Positions 23,218-34,230 of a stretch of 64,000 nucleotides of DNA are shown here, piece by piece. The position numbers and the translations under genes were made by a program. The notes under the pieces were generated by a model. It searched no databases, was not told where the DNA came from, and was given only the letters and a program-made list of their open reading frames with translations. Where the stretch lies: the NCBI GenBank assembly GCA_026075535.2, contig AP026543.1, forward strand, positions 3,658,001 to 3,722,000, written 5' to 3'. Every line of letters starts with the position of its first letter. Position 1 is the stretch's first letter. Source of the stretch: Tricholoma matsutake (Eukaryota; Basidiomycota; Agaricomycetes; Agaricales; Tricholomataceae).

Positions 23218-24333
23218 CTAGTACAACTCGTGAATAAGATGTGTCACATTCAAGTCGGTATCATTTTCCGCCAGGTATTGAATGTCACTCGTATGCAGCG
23301 AAAGATCAATAAAAGAATAGGCGAAGTTCAAAATCCCAGTGGCCATGGTGTTGGACCGTGACGCCAGCATTTCAGCCAAGCGACCGTCTGCTGATACGCA
23401 GGGTGACAAATTCAGTGTTTTCAATTTGGGGCAATCGTGCTTTGTCGGTGAACCTGTCCTCGTAAGACATGAAAGAATAACATCAGATATCATTCTTTCA
23501 TTCCGCATGTCTAGGCATTTTCTGTCATTTCGGACCACGAGCTCTTCCAGGTCTTTGGACATAACCTTCAGGCAATCAATGAGCTCACTCTCTTGCAGAA
23601 AGACATTGGTAAGGGATAAGGTCTGCATGCTGCATCTTGATCGAGAGAGCAAAGAGTGCAGCCCAATATCAGTGGGAGGCTCATCGAGGGGAGCTAATGA
23701 AAGATGAATCGATGTCAACTGAGGGAGCCTCAAGGACTGGAATAACCATTCGGTCCCACAAAACGAGTGAATTGTTAGGGAGCGCAGGTTCCGTGCTTCA
23801 ACAGAAGAGGGTACCGTCGGTAGAGGATTTCTCTCGACTTCGGCCAGGGTCAACTTGAGATCAATAAGAAGGGAACAACCTTGGAGAATGAGGAGGCATT
23901 CATTGGAGTTGATAGGACAAGTAAGCTCTAGTTGTCTGAAGCTTGTCCAGCTCAAAGGAACAGTCCATGGAACAGGTGGCAGAGACGTGTGCGAAAGTCG
24001 TGGAGCATATGTGACATTGGCAGGATAGGAACTAGGACCATCTTCGCCCAAAACAGTGCTTGCCGTTTCGTTTTGGTAAGCGTCTTGGAAGTAATAGGAC
24101 GATGGTTGAGTGGACAGCACAGGATCAACTTGCATTGCGGGAGGGGTGACATATTGTGGATTTATAGTCATCGTTACAGGAATGACATTGGTCCAATAGT
24201 GGTGGATAGGAGATTGGGTGCGAGCAGACCCGCATCCAAAGAAGTTGTTGACCACATTCCTAAGAGGTGTCCAGGGCCTGTAGTCTGTGATTGGGTACGG
24301 ATGGTGTTGGGGTCTATAACGCAACCGATTCAT
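23218..24333 (-). CDS. LRR-like protein related to the neighbouring F-box gene, F-box not seen
   Basis: Open frame of 371 residues. The C-terminal two thirds carry irregular leucine-rich segments: WTSFRQLELTCPINSNECLL, LRSLTIHSFC, LRLPQLTSIHLSLAPLD, CPKLKTLNLSPCVSADGRLA, EMLASRSNTMATG. The last pattern matches the equivalent end of the F-box gene next door (LPHLEALSIEFCDTTDGLLS, DMVASRY), so the two are probably tandem relatives. No F-box is present; the N-terminal 110 residues are Pro/Tyr/Ser-rich and unlike the family. It is either a degenerate copy that lost its 5' end or a gene whose F-box exon was missed. Confidence 0.6.
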   Translation of the reverse strand: MNRLRYRPQHHPYPITDYRPWTPLRNVVNNFFGCGSARTQSPIHHYWTNVIPVTMTINPQYVTPPAMQVDPVLSTQPSSYYFQDAYQNETASTVLGEDGPSSYPANVTYAPRLSHTSLPPVPWTVPLSWTSFRQLELTCPINSNECLLILQGCSLLIDLKLTLAEVERNPLPTVPSSVEARNLRSLTIHSFCGTEWLFQSLRLPQLTSIHLSLAPLDEPPTDIGLHSLLSRSRCSMQTLSLTNVFLQESELIDCLKVMSKDLEELVVRNDRKCLDMRNERMISDVILSCLTRTGSPTKHDCPKLKTLNLSPCVSADGRLAEMLASRSNTMATGILNFAYSFIDLSLHTSDIQYLAENDTDLNVTHLIHELY

Positions 24334-25247
24334 GATTTCTGATGGAACTAGGAATTTTCAATTGAGAATAAGATCGGACTTCTTCGGAAATCGTCAATCA
24401 TTCAAGTGATGTCTGCCAATTGTCTTGTTTCGTTGGGGTATTCGTAAGCTGGAGCTAAAGGTCAGAACATGAATCACACCAAAAGCCAACCACTCACTTG
24501 ATAACTAGGCAAGTAACGCTGATGAATAGCTGGTCAGAGGTGGGCTATAGTTATATAGCAGGAGAGACAAGGTAGGTTCACACCGAAGAAAACAAGATAA
24601 CCATCATGTAGATGGAACAAGCGCACCAGCCTTCGGCCTGGTGGTAAGAATATCCGAAAGGAAACCTTGTGTTCGAACGCGGCCTTGCAAGCGAATGCAT
24701 CATAAAGGGCACTGCCTCCCGAGGCGACATCTATCAAGGAGGGATAGCCGCCTCCCTGCCACCTGGGAGAGTACAAATCAGTTTCATAAGAACCGGAAGT
24801 TGCGGATCCGGTTGGAAGAAAATCTGTCAAACGTTATTGTATACTGGCCTACCACTCAGCCCGTCGCAATGTGGGCGAGAACAATTGCACTGTCACTATG
24901 TATGGCATATGACATGTTGAATCGTCGTTGTCTTGGCAACTAGTGCGCGCTGGCATGGTCCGTGCTATATATGACTGTCGTCCTCTTCCCACCACCAAAA
25001 GGACACGAATACATTGTCTGGCGACGGGAGACTAGGTCCGGGCACGCAAAAAGATTCTTGAGTGTTCACATACGTTCACCGTACTGCTTACGACTCCACG
25101 AACTTTCCTTCTTGCCAACATTTTTCGTAAGCCTCTAGGACAGATTTAAAGAGGGCACCAACTTGACGATACAATTGAATCCAAAATGCTCCAAATCCAC
25201 ATAACTGATGATAAAGCTCCCCATTGCTCCGCTACACAATAATGCAA
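24334..25247. other. intergenic region, nothing recognised
   Basis: It holds the upstream flank of the LRR-like gene and the 3' flank of the IMPACT gene, which are on the same strand. Short open frames around 24534-24943 show no domain. No repeat or RNA gene was found. Confidence 0.4.
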
Positions 25248-26601
25248 TTAGTGTTTCTTTCCTCGGCCTTGGTTTTTCTTCATCTCAGCCGCATCTAGGA
25301 AACCGCCCACCTCCAGAGCATTCCGCGCGGCTTGGTTGATGTGTTTGAACCTATCTGGGCCCAAGTGAATTCCCCCGAAATAGCGAGTCACAATGACGAG
25401 GACATTATTCACATCCTACAGTAATGCTAATTAGTATGGCTTGGGGGATATCGATACAGAGACAGAAACAAACTAGAATCTGCAAGAGATGTCCAAGTCG
25501 TCCACCGGCAGCAGACTCCCCGTCATCGTCGTTATCTGTCATGAGAACCGCAAGTTTTCGTATCGCAGGAAGTCTGTAATGAGGAGTCCATACTTACCCT
25601 GATGCAGCAGATTACCAACCTGACATCGCCATGCATTGATAATAGGATGCGCTGCCCGAGATATTCGTCGATCTGTCATGAGATGCGACAGAATCAACGG
25701 TACCTAGCTAATACGTCAGAAAGCAGGCACAAAGGATACTGGAAAAAAAGCCTGCCTCAGCTGGATGGGATATCCTACATGCTCGTCCAACAAAGACGCT
25801 TTTACGGTCGGTGATGGATTCTGCTATGAACATCTGGATCCCATCAGGCAACGCAGTCAACGAAATCGAGTCCTCCGATGGCCGTTCATCTTCGTGAACA
25901 AGCTCCTCTGTATTAGCAATTTCCAGCATGGTTGTGAGGTGACCATTCTCCCTCGTGTCCTCCCGCACCAACTCTCCCGCTTTCTCTGCACTCAGCCGTT
26001 CTTCATACCATGCCGTGCATCTCTCTAACACACTCTGCAGACCATCAAATACGCAGACCGTGTCCGGCGTCCATTCGACGCCATTCATGGATATGAAAGT
26101 TCGTAGCACTGACCCGAATAGATTAGAATCCGCACCGAATGCGCCAACGTACCGCGAGAGGAGCTGGAGCTGTGGCGGAGCCGAGGAGGGATAGGTCGGA
26201 GGCAGGGACACGAGTAGACGGATAGAAACGTCTTCATGTGATGGAAGCCTGCATTTCGCTTCTTCCTTTTGCATATTTTTGACGACTCGCATAGGACTCA
26301 CGTCAGTGATGTTACATATCGTATCGTTCTCATTTCTGGGGACTGAGTGCCATTACGGGGGGCCCGGTGACTTGGATCTTTGGTAGATGGATACCAAAGG
26401 CGGATAGCATCTTCGCCATAGATGGACTGTAGAACTGTACAATGGATCAGATGATATAAAATACGAATGTTGCGCTTTACCTTCGAGTTCAGATGCGATG
26501 GGTTCGCGATCTGGTTGCTCTGCGAGTTCTGCAAGAAGGGAACTTAGTTCCTCGGTATGATCGCTGGATTGATCAGTAGACGACGAGGGTGAGTGAGACA
26601 T
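25248..26601 (-). CDS. YIH1: IMPACT / YIH1 homologue (RWD plus UPF0029 domains)
   Basis: Five or more exons on the minus strand. The first begins MSHSPSSSTDQSSDHTEELS. The RWD domain follows: VLQSIYGEDAIRLWYP, then LPSHEDVSIRLLVSLPPTYP and SSAPPQLQLLSRYVG across a 53-bp intron. The ancient UPF0029 (IMPACT) domain follows: ESITDRKSVFVGRACRISHP, LSHLMTDRRISRAAHP, NAWRCQ, GESAAGGRLGHLLQIL, VNNVLVIVTRYFGGIHLGP, DRFKHINQAARNALEVGG. The stop is at 25248-25250. Family knowledge: YIH1/IMPACT binds GCN1 through the RWD domain and dampens GCN2 activation in amino-acid starvation, and it also binds actin. The gene is divergent from ATG29 with 199 bp between start codons. Confidence 0.94.
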
Positions 26602-26800
26602 ACGAGCAATTAGGAGCTTTAAATAAAAAAATCTGGGTCCAATCCGTTAGGTAACCGTGTCAAGTATAGTACTACTAACTATGAAGCAAGCATAGTGGTG
26701 GTGACCTCTTTCCTTCCTGACGTCCACCAAACCTCTCACTCGACGACCTCAAGTTCCGCAAACAGCAGCCGTGTACTCACGGCTCATTTAGGCTCTAGAG
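26602..26800. promoter_or_regulatory. bidirectional promoter interval, YIH1/ATG29
   Basis: A 199-bp gap separates the start codons of two divergent genes, both tied in other fungi to the response to nitrogen or amino-acid starvation. A run of A/T bases lies near 26610-26640. No specific binding site is claimed. Confidence 0.5.
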
Positions 26801-28037
26801 ATGGCACCAGCCCCATCAGTAAGAGTCGTTGTTCGACTGCCTTGGAACCGACCAGAAACAGACCCAATCCTTGACCCTCCCCGAGTACGTTCATCTCATT
26901 GCCAACTCTGATGCATCAGACCTACAGACTATCTACGTTCAGATAGAATGGAACACAGAGAAAGCGGACATGTTGTGGAAAGTCATCGAACGTTCACGTT
27001 CAGTCGACAGCGGGGGTGCAGACTGTGAATGATGGCTACATTGCTCTACCATTGTATCGTCTTTAATGCAGGTGTAACAGGGAAAGGACTCGCAGCTCAT
27101 CTCGAGGTTCCCTTACCGTACCTTCTGTATCGCGTCCATGCCAGGTTCCAGGAAGAACTTCGAGGATTGAAAGATATCCAAGGCGCATTAAATCCTTCTG
27201 GCGCCCAACCACCCACGCCATCTGAAGACAAGTTATCCCCTGTGGGCCGTGCAGTAGGTCGCATGACTGCCAGCGCTTCCTCGAGACGGCTCGCCACTCC
27301 CCTCGGCGTACGCGCCCGACTTAACTCTCTCGGCGCCAATTCCCTACGGCCCAAGAAAGCTACATCATCCTCAACGTTAACAGTACAAGGTTTGAAAAAG
27401 ACTATAGTGCCAATGCGTCCCACATCTCCTTCCTCATCTGAAAAGACGGATACTGATGACGAAGACGCGATGAGAGAGGAAGTTGCAGACAGGGACGCAG
27501 AAGAACGGGAAGCCCTGGATCGTAAGCTGCAGCATCTGCAGAAGATGATGACGGATGACGCGTTAGGGCTGGTGAGCGCCCTACAGACACGCGACAAGGG
27601 CAAATCCATAGACCGGGGACGGAATGGGATTATACCTCAGAGATCAGACACGCTCTCCAGTCGGAGTACGAGCCAAAGCGTATCTAGCACTAGCTCGCCG
27701 CAGGGCTCGATCCCGGACATCCCCTCACCACCGGGAGACTCGCAGCCGCATTCCCCGATAAGGAGACACATGTCAAGCAAATCGTCGAGCCCACCGGCTG
27801 TGTCTCCGCGCAGTGCGCTGGGGCGGCGATACGGGCCCCTGGTGGATAGAACTGTGAGTGAGCAAGGCAGCAATTATGGTTCTGAGGCGTCGAGTTTCAG
27901 TGATATCAGCGGTGAGCTTCTGCTGCTTCTGTCGTATGTACGATGCATATATGATAAGTTTGGTAGATGCGAGTCTATCGGCATCAGCGTTGGACAGCGT
28001 GCTATCGAATATCCGTAACAATGGCTCACGCCCGTAG
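26801..28037 (+). CDS. ATG29: autophagy-related protein 29 (Atg29 N-terminal domain)
   Basis: Four exons. The Atg29_N domain is complete after splicing: SVRVVVRLPWNRPETDP with LDPP at the first junction, VQIEWNTEKADMLWKVIERS, then DWKGLAAHLEVPLPYLLYR (the W codon spans an intron) and HARFQEELRGLK. Family knowledge: Atg29 joins Atg17 and Atg31 in the scaffold of the Atg1 kinase complex at the phagophore assembly site. The remaining two thirds are Ser/Pro-rich and probably disordered, as usual. A last small exon gives DASLSASALDSVLSNIR and a stop at 28035-28037; without that splice the frame would run on as unrelated sequence. Atg29 is often missed in basidiomycete annotation because of its short first exons. 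Confidence 0.88.
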
Positions 28038-28462
28038 GTAACTTCTCGTGCGTTGTCTCCTGGATGTATTTAACTCGGCGCGGTTCCAGTTCATTTGCTC
28101 GGAGCCGGCTGTTAGGACGTGGGGTTTGATGCATGTGAGCTTGTATAATAGAGGGATGTATATGTACGCGCGTTCTGTCGCTGACACGTCTATAATCATA
28201 TTTCATTATTTACGACAACATGCTAGCACTTTCTAGCTGCGGGCTAGATAAGAAATCGAAACTCTGAAATGTCTTCACCGCTCTTTCTATCGATCGTCTC
28301 ACCAAACGTCCTTCGGGATAAGCCTTTTGATATTGTATGAGCTGGAAACTAGCATCGACTAGCTTTTGAGAACATCGAATCTTCATCACATCAGCCCTTG
28401 ATCATATCTGTGTCCCTCTGCGCGTCTATACCCCTTCTACCTCCACCCACAATCATCTTTCG
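28038..28462. other. intergenic region between ATG29 and DDI1
   Basis: This is the 3' flank of ATG29 and the promoter of DDI1 (both plus strand). A pyrimidine-rich stretch near 28425-28460 precedes the DDI1 start. Nothing else is seen. Confidence 0.4.
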
Positions 28463-30086
28463 ATGGAATTGACTTTCGTAACAGATTTAGGGCAATCCTT
28501 CGTGGTCGAGATTGACCCCAATATGGAGCTCGAGAATGTGATGGCCTTGCTGGAAGCGGAGGTGAGTAGGGATGTCCTACCGCAAACTCGGCCTCATCTT
28601 GGCGCTAGTCCGGCATTCCGACTGCACAACAAAGCATCTCCTATTTAGGCCGGGAATTGAATAATGGCAAGGCGACGATACGACAGCTTGGTGTGGAGGG
28701 CGATAATGCGATGCTATTGTTGCGTCGGAAAGTCAACATCGGGCAAAGGTTAGCCTTTGTCTGACCCATACTAGCCCGCTGTCACTCTGATGGAACCTCA
28801 CTTTCCGCTCAAAGAACGGTTGAACAAGACTCAGAAATGATGCGGCTACAACTTCTCGGAGATCCCAACCTCATGCGCCAACTCCAGGAGGCAAGGCTCT
28901 TGCACGCATGGTAATGGGCGTATCTCATACATTCGTTTCGTAGACCCAGCCAGAGATGGCAGAGGCTGTTCAACACAACCCTGCGCGTTTCGCAGAGCTT
29001 CTACGGCAGACGCGAGAACGGCAGAACGAGGCGGAGCTCCAGCGCCAGCGCGAGATCTCACTTTTAAACGCAGACCCGTTTGATGTCGAGGCTCAACGGA
29101 AGATCGAGGAGGCGATTCGGCAGCAAGCTGTTATGGAGAATATGGAGCATGCGATTGAATATTCGCCGGAGAGCTTTGGGAGGGTTACCATGCTATAGTG
29201 AGCCGTCTATACGTTGTAATACAATTCTCATCATCTTCTCATCACCGCCTAGCATACCTGTGGAAGTGAATTCACACCCTGTGAAGGCTTTCGTAGACAG
29301 CGGGGCCCAACAAACCATAAGTCAGTGCTCTTCTATCATTTATGTCGTTTGTCACATCTATATGTTTTTAGTGAGCCCCGAATGTGCTGAAGCATGTGGG
29401 TACGTATCTGCCAATTCACGACTTCTGGCTACGGTGCGCCTCAATTTGTTTATCTAGGATCATGCGACTAGTCGACCAGCGATTCGCCGGCATCGCAAGA
29501 GGAGTAGGCACAGCGAAAGTTCTGGGAAGGGTACACAGTGCCCAGCTCAAGTTGTCAGACCTCTATCTTCCGTGCTCTTTCACCATTATGGAGGTAAGTC
29601 CTCGCATTTTCATCTGCAAATGCCATAGACCATTCTTTGATCCCACAGGGCCGTGATGTCGATCTCCTCCTGGGTTTGGACATGCTTAAAGCCCATCAAG
29701 CATGCATCGATCTCGCCAAAAACGTCTTGCGGATACAAGGCCGCGAGGTCGGTTTCTTGTCGGAACATGAGCTTCCCGACAAGGCGCGGAATGTTGAGCT
29801 CACCGCAGAGCAGGAAGCGCAGCTTTCTTCTAGCTCTTCGTCTGGATCGAATCCTGGCCCGAATCCACCATCGTCTTTCCCAGGTGGTGGACATACACTT
29901 GGGACGGCACCTGCTGCTGTCGCTGGTACAAGGAGACCTGCTGCTGCATCACGCCATGCTACGAGCAGACATTCGGAGGAGCACATCCGAATCCTGATAG
30001 ACTTGGGTGCTACAAGAGAAGTTGCGATTAGCACACTAGATGCTGCTGGAGGGAACGTAGAAGTGGCTGCATCGATGTTGTTTTGA
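28463..30086 (+). CDS. DDI1: DNA damage-inducible protein 1 (ubiquitin-like, retropepsin, UBA)
   Basis: About seven exons. The N-terminal ubiquitin-like domain is [19 protein letters not shown], then [20 protein letters not shown] after a first intron, then NAMLLLRR. A helical part follows ([18 protein letters not shown]). The retroviral-protease-like domain carries the catalytic motif DSGAQQT in [13 protein letters not shown] and the closing strand [20 protein letters not shown]. After a Ser/Pro/Gly-rich linker the UBA domain ends the protein ([34 protein letters not shown]). Family knowledge: Ddi1 is a ubiquitin-dependent aspartyl protease and proteasome shuttle, active in proteotoxic and DNA-protein crosslink stress. 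All three domains are present, which not every fungus keeps. No defect is seen. Confidence 0.95.
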
Positions 30087-30226
30087 AATTGATTCGGAAA
30101 GCAATAGCTCAAACATTGACACTGACAATTGTATTGTTATAATGTACAAATGCTATGGAAAATGGGTGATACAGGATGTTGGAGAATACAATCGACAACA
30201 CATGTGCGTATGCAGTGAGGATTAAA

Positions 30227-31550
30227 TTAGATGAGGTTGATCCGAGTCCGTACCAGGCCGCCTCTCCAGTTGTGAATCCCGGCGGAACGACGATGCGACC
30301 AGTCACCTTGCATCCTCGAGAACGCGTCTTGAATATGTTCCGGCCGCAACGCCGTCCTCGCTTCTGGAGGGGGTAAGAATAGGGTGTTCACGGGCATTGT
30401 ATACTCCACATCATCATCTGGCGAGTCCGCTCGCCTGCGTTTTTCTGCGGGCCCACCGAGACCAAGGGTTTTCCGCTTCCCGTGGATGGGTGAAGCGTAG
30501 TCCTCACGTAAGAAGGCCTCTTCCAGCGACTTTTTGACGGCTAGGCCGGCTATGGTGAGGGAACGAACCATTTCGAAAGCGAGGAAGCCGACGATGTCTA
30601 CGGTGTCATCATTGGCTTTCAGATCCAGATGTGAAGGAAGATTTAGGAATTCGCGGAAACGTTTGGCTACGAATATGGTGTCAGGAGATCGGACGTCGGA
30701 ATGGGGAAGTAGATGCACCTTTGCGATACGTAAACGATGCTTGTCGACAGTCTGAATAATGTTGGTATTCCTCTCTTGTCATTTGTCTTGTGGCATCGTC
30801 GGCTTCCTGTATCATTTGTTAATTAATCCAACGGGTGACACTGACATATGGCATACCTTGAGCCGCTGTATTGATGCTTCGTGCGCTTCAATATCATCTT
30901 CGTCTTCTTCATCGTCAGACTGGTGCCCACTATGCTTGAGCACTTCCGAGTAGATAGTCGTAATCTCCCAGGGAAGCTTGATGGTGATCTTCTGGGCTTT
31001 GGCAGTCAGCTTATCTAGGAGTAAGGATCAACGACGCAGGAAACGGATCCCGGCGAAGCGGTCAATCACGAACCGTCGGCACCGTCCTCTACATCTACTT
31101 CTACACCTCCACCTCCATCTCCACCTGAGTCTTTTGCATGCTTCCGCACGTCTTTCCAGGAGAGGTATGTTCGAAGCCTGTTGACTTTTCCGCGGTCGTG
31201 GCGGATGAGAAAGATGAGATCTTCTGCAGAGAGATATCGAGCACCACGTCGATTGGCGAGAGCACGGGCTTGTACGATCTACATACTAATCAACTTAATA
31301 TATAGTCAGTAATAGACAGATAATCACGAGTTCAATGAGTTGGCTGCGAACAATGTCCTCAACAAGGTTCACTGTATCGGGATTTGGGTCTTGCACTTCA
31401 CCAAACACGAACATCTGGGGGGGTGTAAACACGCTTCCACTTAGAGCATAACACTGATACCATCTGGGATATTTCCTGGGTATACTTGTAGTCCCGAACG
31501 CTGCTCATTGTTGCCTCCATCGTGCCTGCGCCCTTCTTGGGTGTCGCCAT
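30227..31550 (-). CDS. SPT3: SAGA complex subunit SPT3
   Basis: About six exons on the minus strand. The N-terminal histone-fold pair begins [27 protein letters not shown], then [48 protein letters not shown] and [17 protein letters not shown] strands, [13 protein letters not shown]. The second half has [58 protein letters not shown] and [10 protein letters not shown], all typical of SPT3. Family knowledge: SPT3 delivers TBP to promoters as part of SAGA. An acidic segment (DDEEDEDD) lies in the middle, as usual. The start at 31550 is chosen over 31598 because it matches the family N-terminus. The stop lies 140 bp from that of DDI1 (convergent). Confidence 0.94.
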
Positions 31551-32075
31551 GGTTGAGTGCTTGGATATAATTATCACGTGGCTATCAAACGGCAACAAAC
31601 AAGTAGAACGCTACTTAGCCGGCAACGGTCCGTCGCGTCCAAAAACATGAGACACTTTTCTGTTATCTCAGAACTCTTAGCGGATCTCGAAGCAAGCGTT
31701 TCCGTTGGGGCTTACTTTCCTCGTCTTTTCCAGCCGAAGGTGATACCAAATACATGCTTTTGGCATCCTTGGCGGGCTCATCGGCTCTTTCTGCGGATGG
31801 TAATCTAACTTATACGCGGGCCCATTTAGCATGGCACTGCCTGGAAGACACGGTTCCCGGTCTCCTTTGGTTATGCGAATCCCCGCAGATTGCGCCAAAT
31901 CGCGCCTCTAATGACGTGGCCTTGGCCAGGTGTTCTATCACTTCTGTCAGACGTGATATTACGAGGGTGTAGTGTGACTTCAGAACAATCATATTCCTCC
32001 GAGAGTTGTCCAGGCAACTGGCTCTCCATTTGTAACCAACCCCCGCAAGACTAGGGTTGAGCACAAACTCTACAT
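31551..32075. other. upstream flank of SPT3
   Basis: No gene is recognised; open frames here are short and unsupported. It ends at a small repeat-bounded element. Confidence 0.35.
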
Positions 32076-32402
32076 TAGTAGCGGTCAAACAATGCCGATT
32101 CAAGTTGGCGATTCAGCGGGCGATTCAACAACTCAAAACATCGCTTGAATCGTCAAAAAATATGAATCGTTGAATCGCCTCGCGAGGCGGTTCAACCATT
32201 AACCTTTACTGGCTAAGCAAGCAAAAGCTATCGAGAAGAAGCCTCCTAGCCGTGCACGAAAGCCCATTGATATCTCAGCCCAAGAACCATCACTTGAGGA
32301 TTCATCATCCCTGGAAAATGAGTTGGAGGATAGGGAGGACAATGAGCTTAGGGAAATCACCTACTGAATCGCATTTTGAATCGCCATGTTTGACCGTTAC
32401 TA
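32076..32402. mobile_element. 327-bp repeat-bounded non-autonomous element
   Basis: The left end TAGTAGCGGTCAAACA (32076-32091) and the inverse of the right end, TAGTAACGGTCAAACA (32387-32402), differ at one base. Next to both ends are repeats of the type GCGATTCA (GGCGATTCAGCGGGCGATTCAA on the left, TGAATCGCATTTTGAATCGCC on the right). The inner palindrome CGCCTCGCGAGGCG lies near 32178. A 50-codon open remnant (KKPPSRARKPIDISAQ, acidic tail) may be captured or transposon-derived coding. No target duplication is visible, so the superfamily is not assigned. Confidence 0.55.
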
Positions 32403-32714
32403 TTGGCGGCCCTGATTGCCGAGGTGATGTCATTAGTTGGACTCTTTCTGACTTCGTGGCTTTCGAACCCCATCCTCACGGGACGATTTGGATTTGCCAT
32501 GGGGACCTCGAAAATCATAACATGTGTTTGTCCAGTGACTTGGGCATACGGCGTGTCCCATCCAAGAAAACTAGCATGATCCTGCTCTGTCACTCCCAAT
32601 GGGTCCATACGGAACGAATACTTGGAATCGGTCTTACTGGCTTCCCTTCAAGAGCTATAAGAGGGGGGACGAAGGGTAACAGACTTTCTTGTCGCCCATC
32701 CCGAACCTCTCAGA
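32403..32714. other. short promoter region of the membrane protein gene
   Basis: No gene is supported here. It lies between the repeat-bounded element and the start of the multipass protein gene. Confidence 0.3.
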
Positions 32715-34029
32715 ATGTTTGTAGACTTGTCGCCTCCGGTGTCAGGCCTCGTTAGTACCCTGTGCGCTACAATGCTGTACGGTATGATACTGCTCTCTGA
32801 AATACTTACCTTATTGTTCGCTAATTTTTAAATCTCCCAGGCGTCAAGTACGCGAACCCTCTCTTTTCACTTAACTACCACCTCGTACTAAACCCATCTT
32901 AGTGTTGTCGTATTCTTCACCTGTGTTTATGTTTTAGTTCAGAGACGTCTTCGTGGAGGTTACCTACCCTGGTAAATGATTCCTAACTATGCTTCTATGT
33001 CCTTTTACACGGCGGATCTGTCGATGTTAGGTTTTTGTTCGGCGGGGCTGTTACGCAGTTCATCGTCTCCACTGTCCACATTGGCAATGCCTGGCGAAGG
33101 CTCTTTGAGGCATTCATCTGGAATGCGCAAATTCCTGGAGCATCAATTTCGTATTGGGTTGCAGATCCGTCTAGGTCAACCGAAATTATCTCGAACTCAG
33201 TTGTCATTATTAGTGTGAGTAACTGAATCGACGATATTCTAAACACTATTAACCTCCGGATTTAGTCCTGTTTAGTGGATGCTGCCCTCGTGTGGAGACT
33301 GTACATGATTTGGAACAAGAATATTTATGTCTGCATCTTACCAGTAAGTGTACGCCATTCTTCGTTGCATCCTCAATTACCCACATAATCTCAGATAGTG
33401 ATGTTGGTGACTTATGCCAGTCAGCATTATTGCATTTATTTGGAAGATCTATCTCACTGTGATTTAAATCCATGGTGGTTACAGTCACGTACTTTATAGG
33501 AATCGGAAAGCTCGTCCATTTGGCTGACAGAGACCTCAGTGTGGTCTCCCAGTGGCTCGTTGCGGGCCTGACGTTTTCTTTAGTTACAAATGCATCCATA
33601 ACTTGCTTGATTGCTGGGCGAGTCTGGTCAATGTCGCGTCGTCATTGTATTTCTCCAGTGACAACGCGATGCATGACTGTAATGTGGACTATCCTGGAGT
33701 CGGGTGCGGTGTATGGTCTTACTACGGTGTTCTTGGTGGTGTTTACCGCAATGAGGTCACAAGTCGGTGGTTTTATTTCGAATTTATTCGTCCAGATATG
33801 TGTCAGTTCTATCTTCAGTTTTTAATTTTTTGGTCCAATGCTGACATCTTCCAAGGGAATCATCCCTAGTCTAATTATAGTGCGCGTTGGTCCCGGTCTG
33901 ATGTCAGACCGCCTTCAGACCAATAACCTTCCTGTGCGATTCGACCTACCTGAGGTTCAAAGAAGTTGTGACTCGGAAGTGAAATGGAGTTCGTTTACGG
34001 GGCACGTTGAGGTAATCTGCAGAAAGTAG
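32715..34029 (+). CDS. multipass membrane protein of the basidiomycete DUF6533/6534-like type
   Basis: About six short exons can be followed. The gene starts at 32715 with MFVDLSPPVSGLVSTLCATM, and after an intron continues with VVVFFTCVYVLVQRRLRGG. Then come AVTQFIVSTVHIGNAWR, CLVDAALVWRLYMIWNKN with IYVCILPIVMLVTY, LSVVSQWLVAGLTFSLVTNA, TILESGAVYGLTTVFLVVFT, GIIPSLIIVRVG, and a stop at 34027-34029. The order of about seven hydrophobic segments, with the tryptophan-rich R-x-Y-x-I-W-N-K motif and the last-helix IPSLIIVRVG, is characteristic of a large, functionally unknown Agaricomycete membrane family. Some junctions, especially near 32880 and 33360, are uncertain. Confidence 0.65.
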
Positions 34030-34230
34030 GCCTTTGGGGTTGGCAACTCTCCAGCTACATAATGTGGACTTCCCGAAAGCCCGAATGATGTCGTATAAGA
34101 TATATATTAATGTAATTTCGAGCTGCGGTAACAAATCTGGAAAGTAATGTATACGTGCATAATGCTCACGCACTCCGCTTAGGTCAAAATCAATCTAGTC
34201 CGACGACACCAGTAACGTACAAAGCCTCAT

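Noticed and set aside
24534..24943. Small gene between the LRR-like and IMPACT genes
   Set aside because: Frames on both strands are under 101 residues with no domain, start context or splice series.
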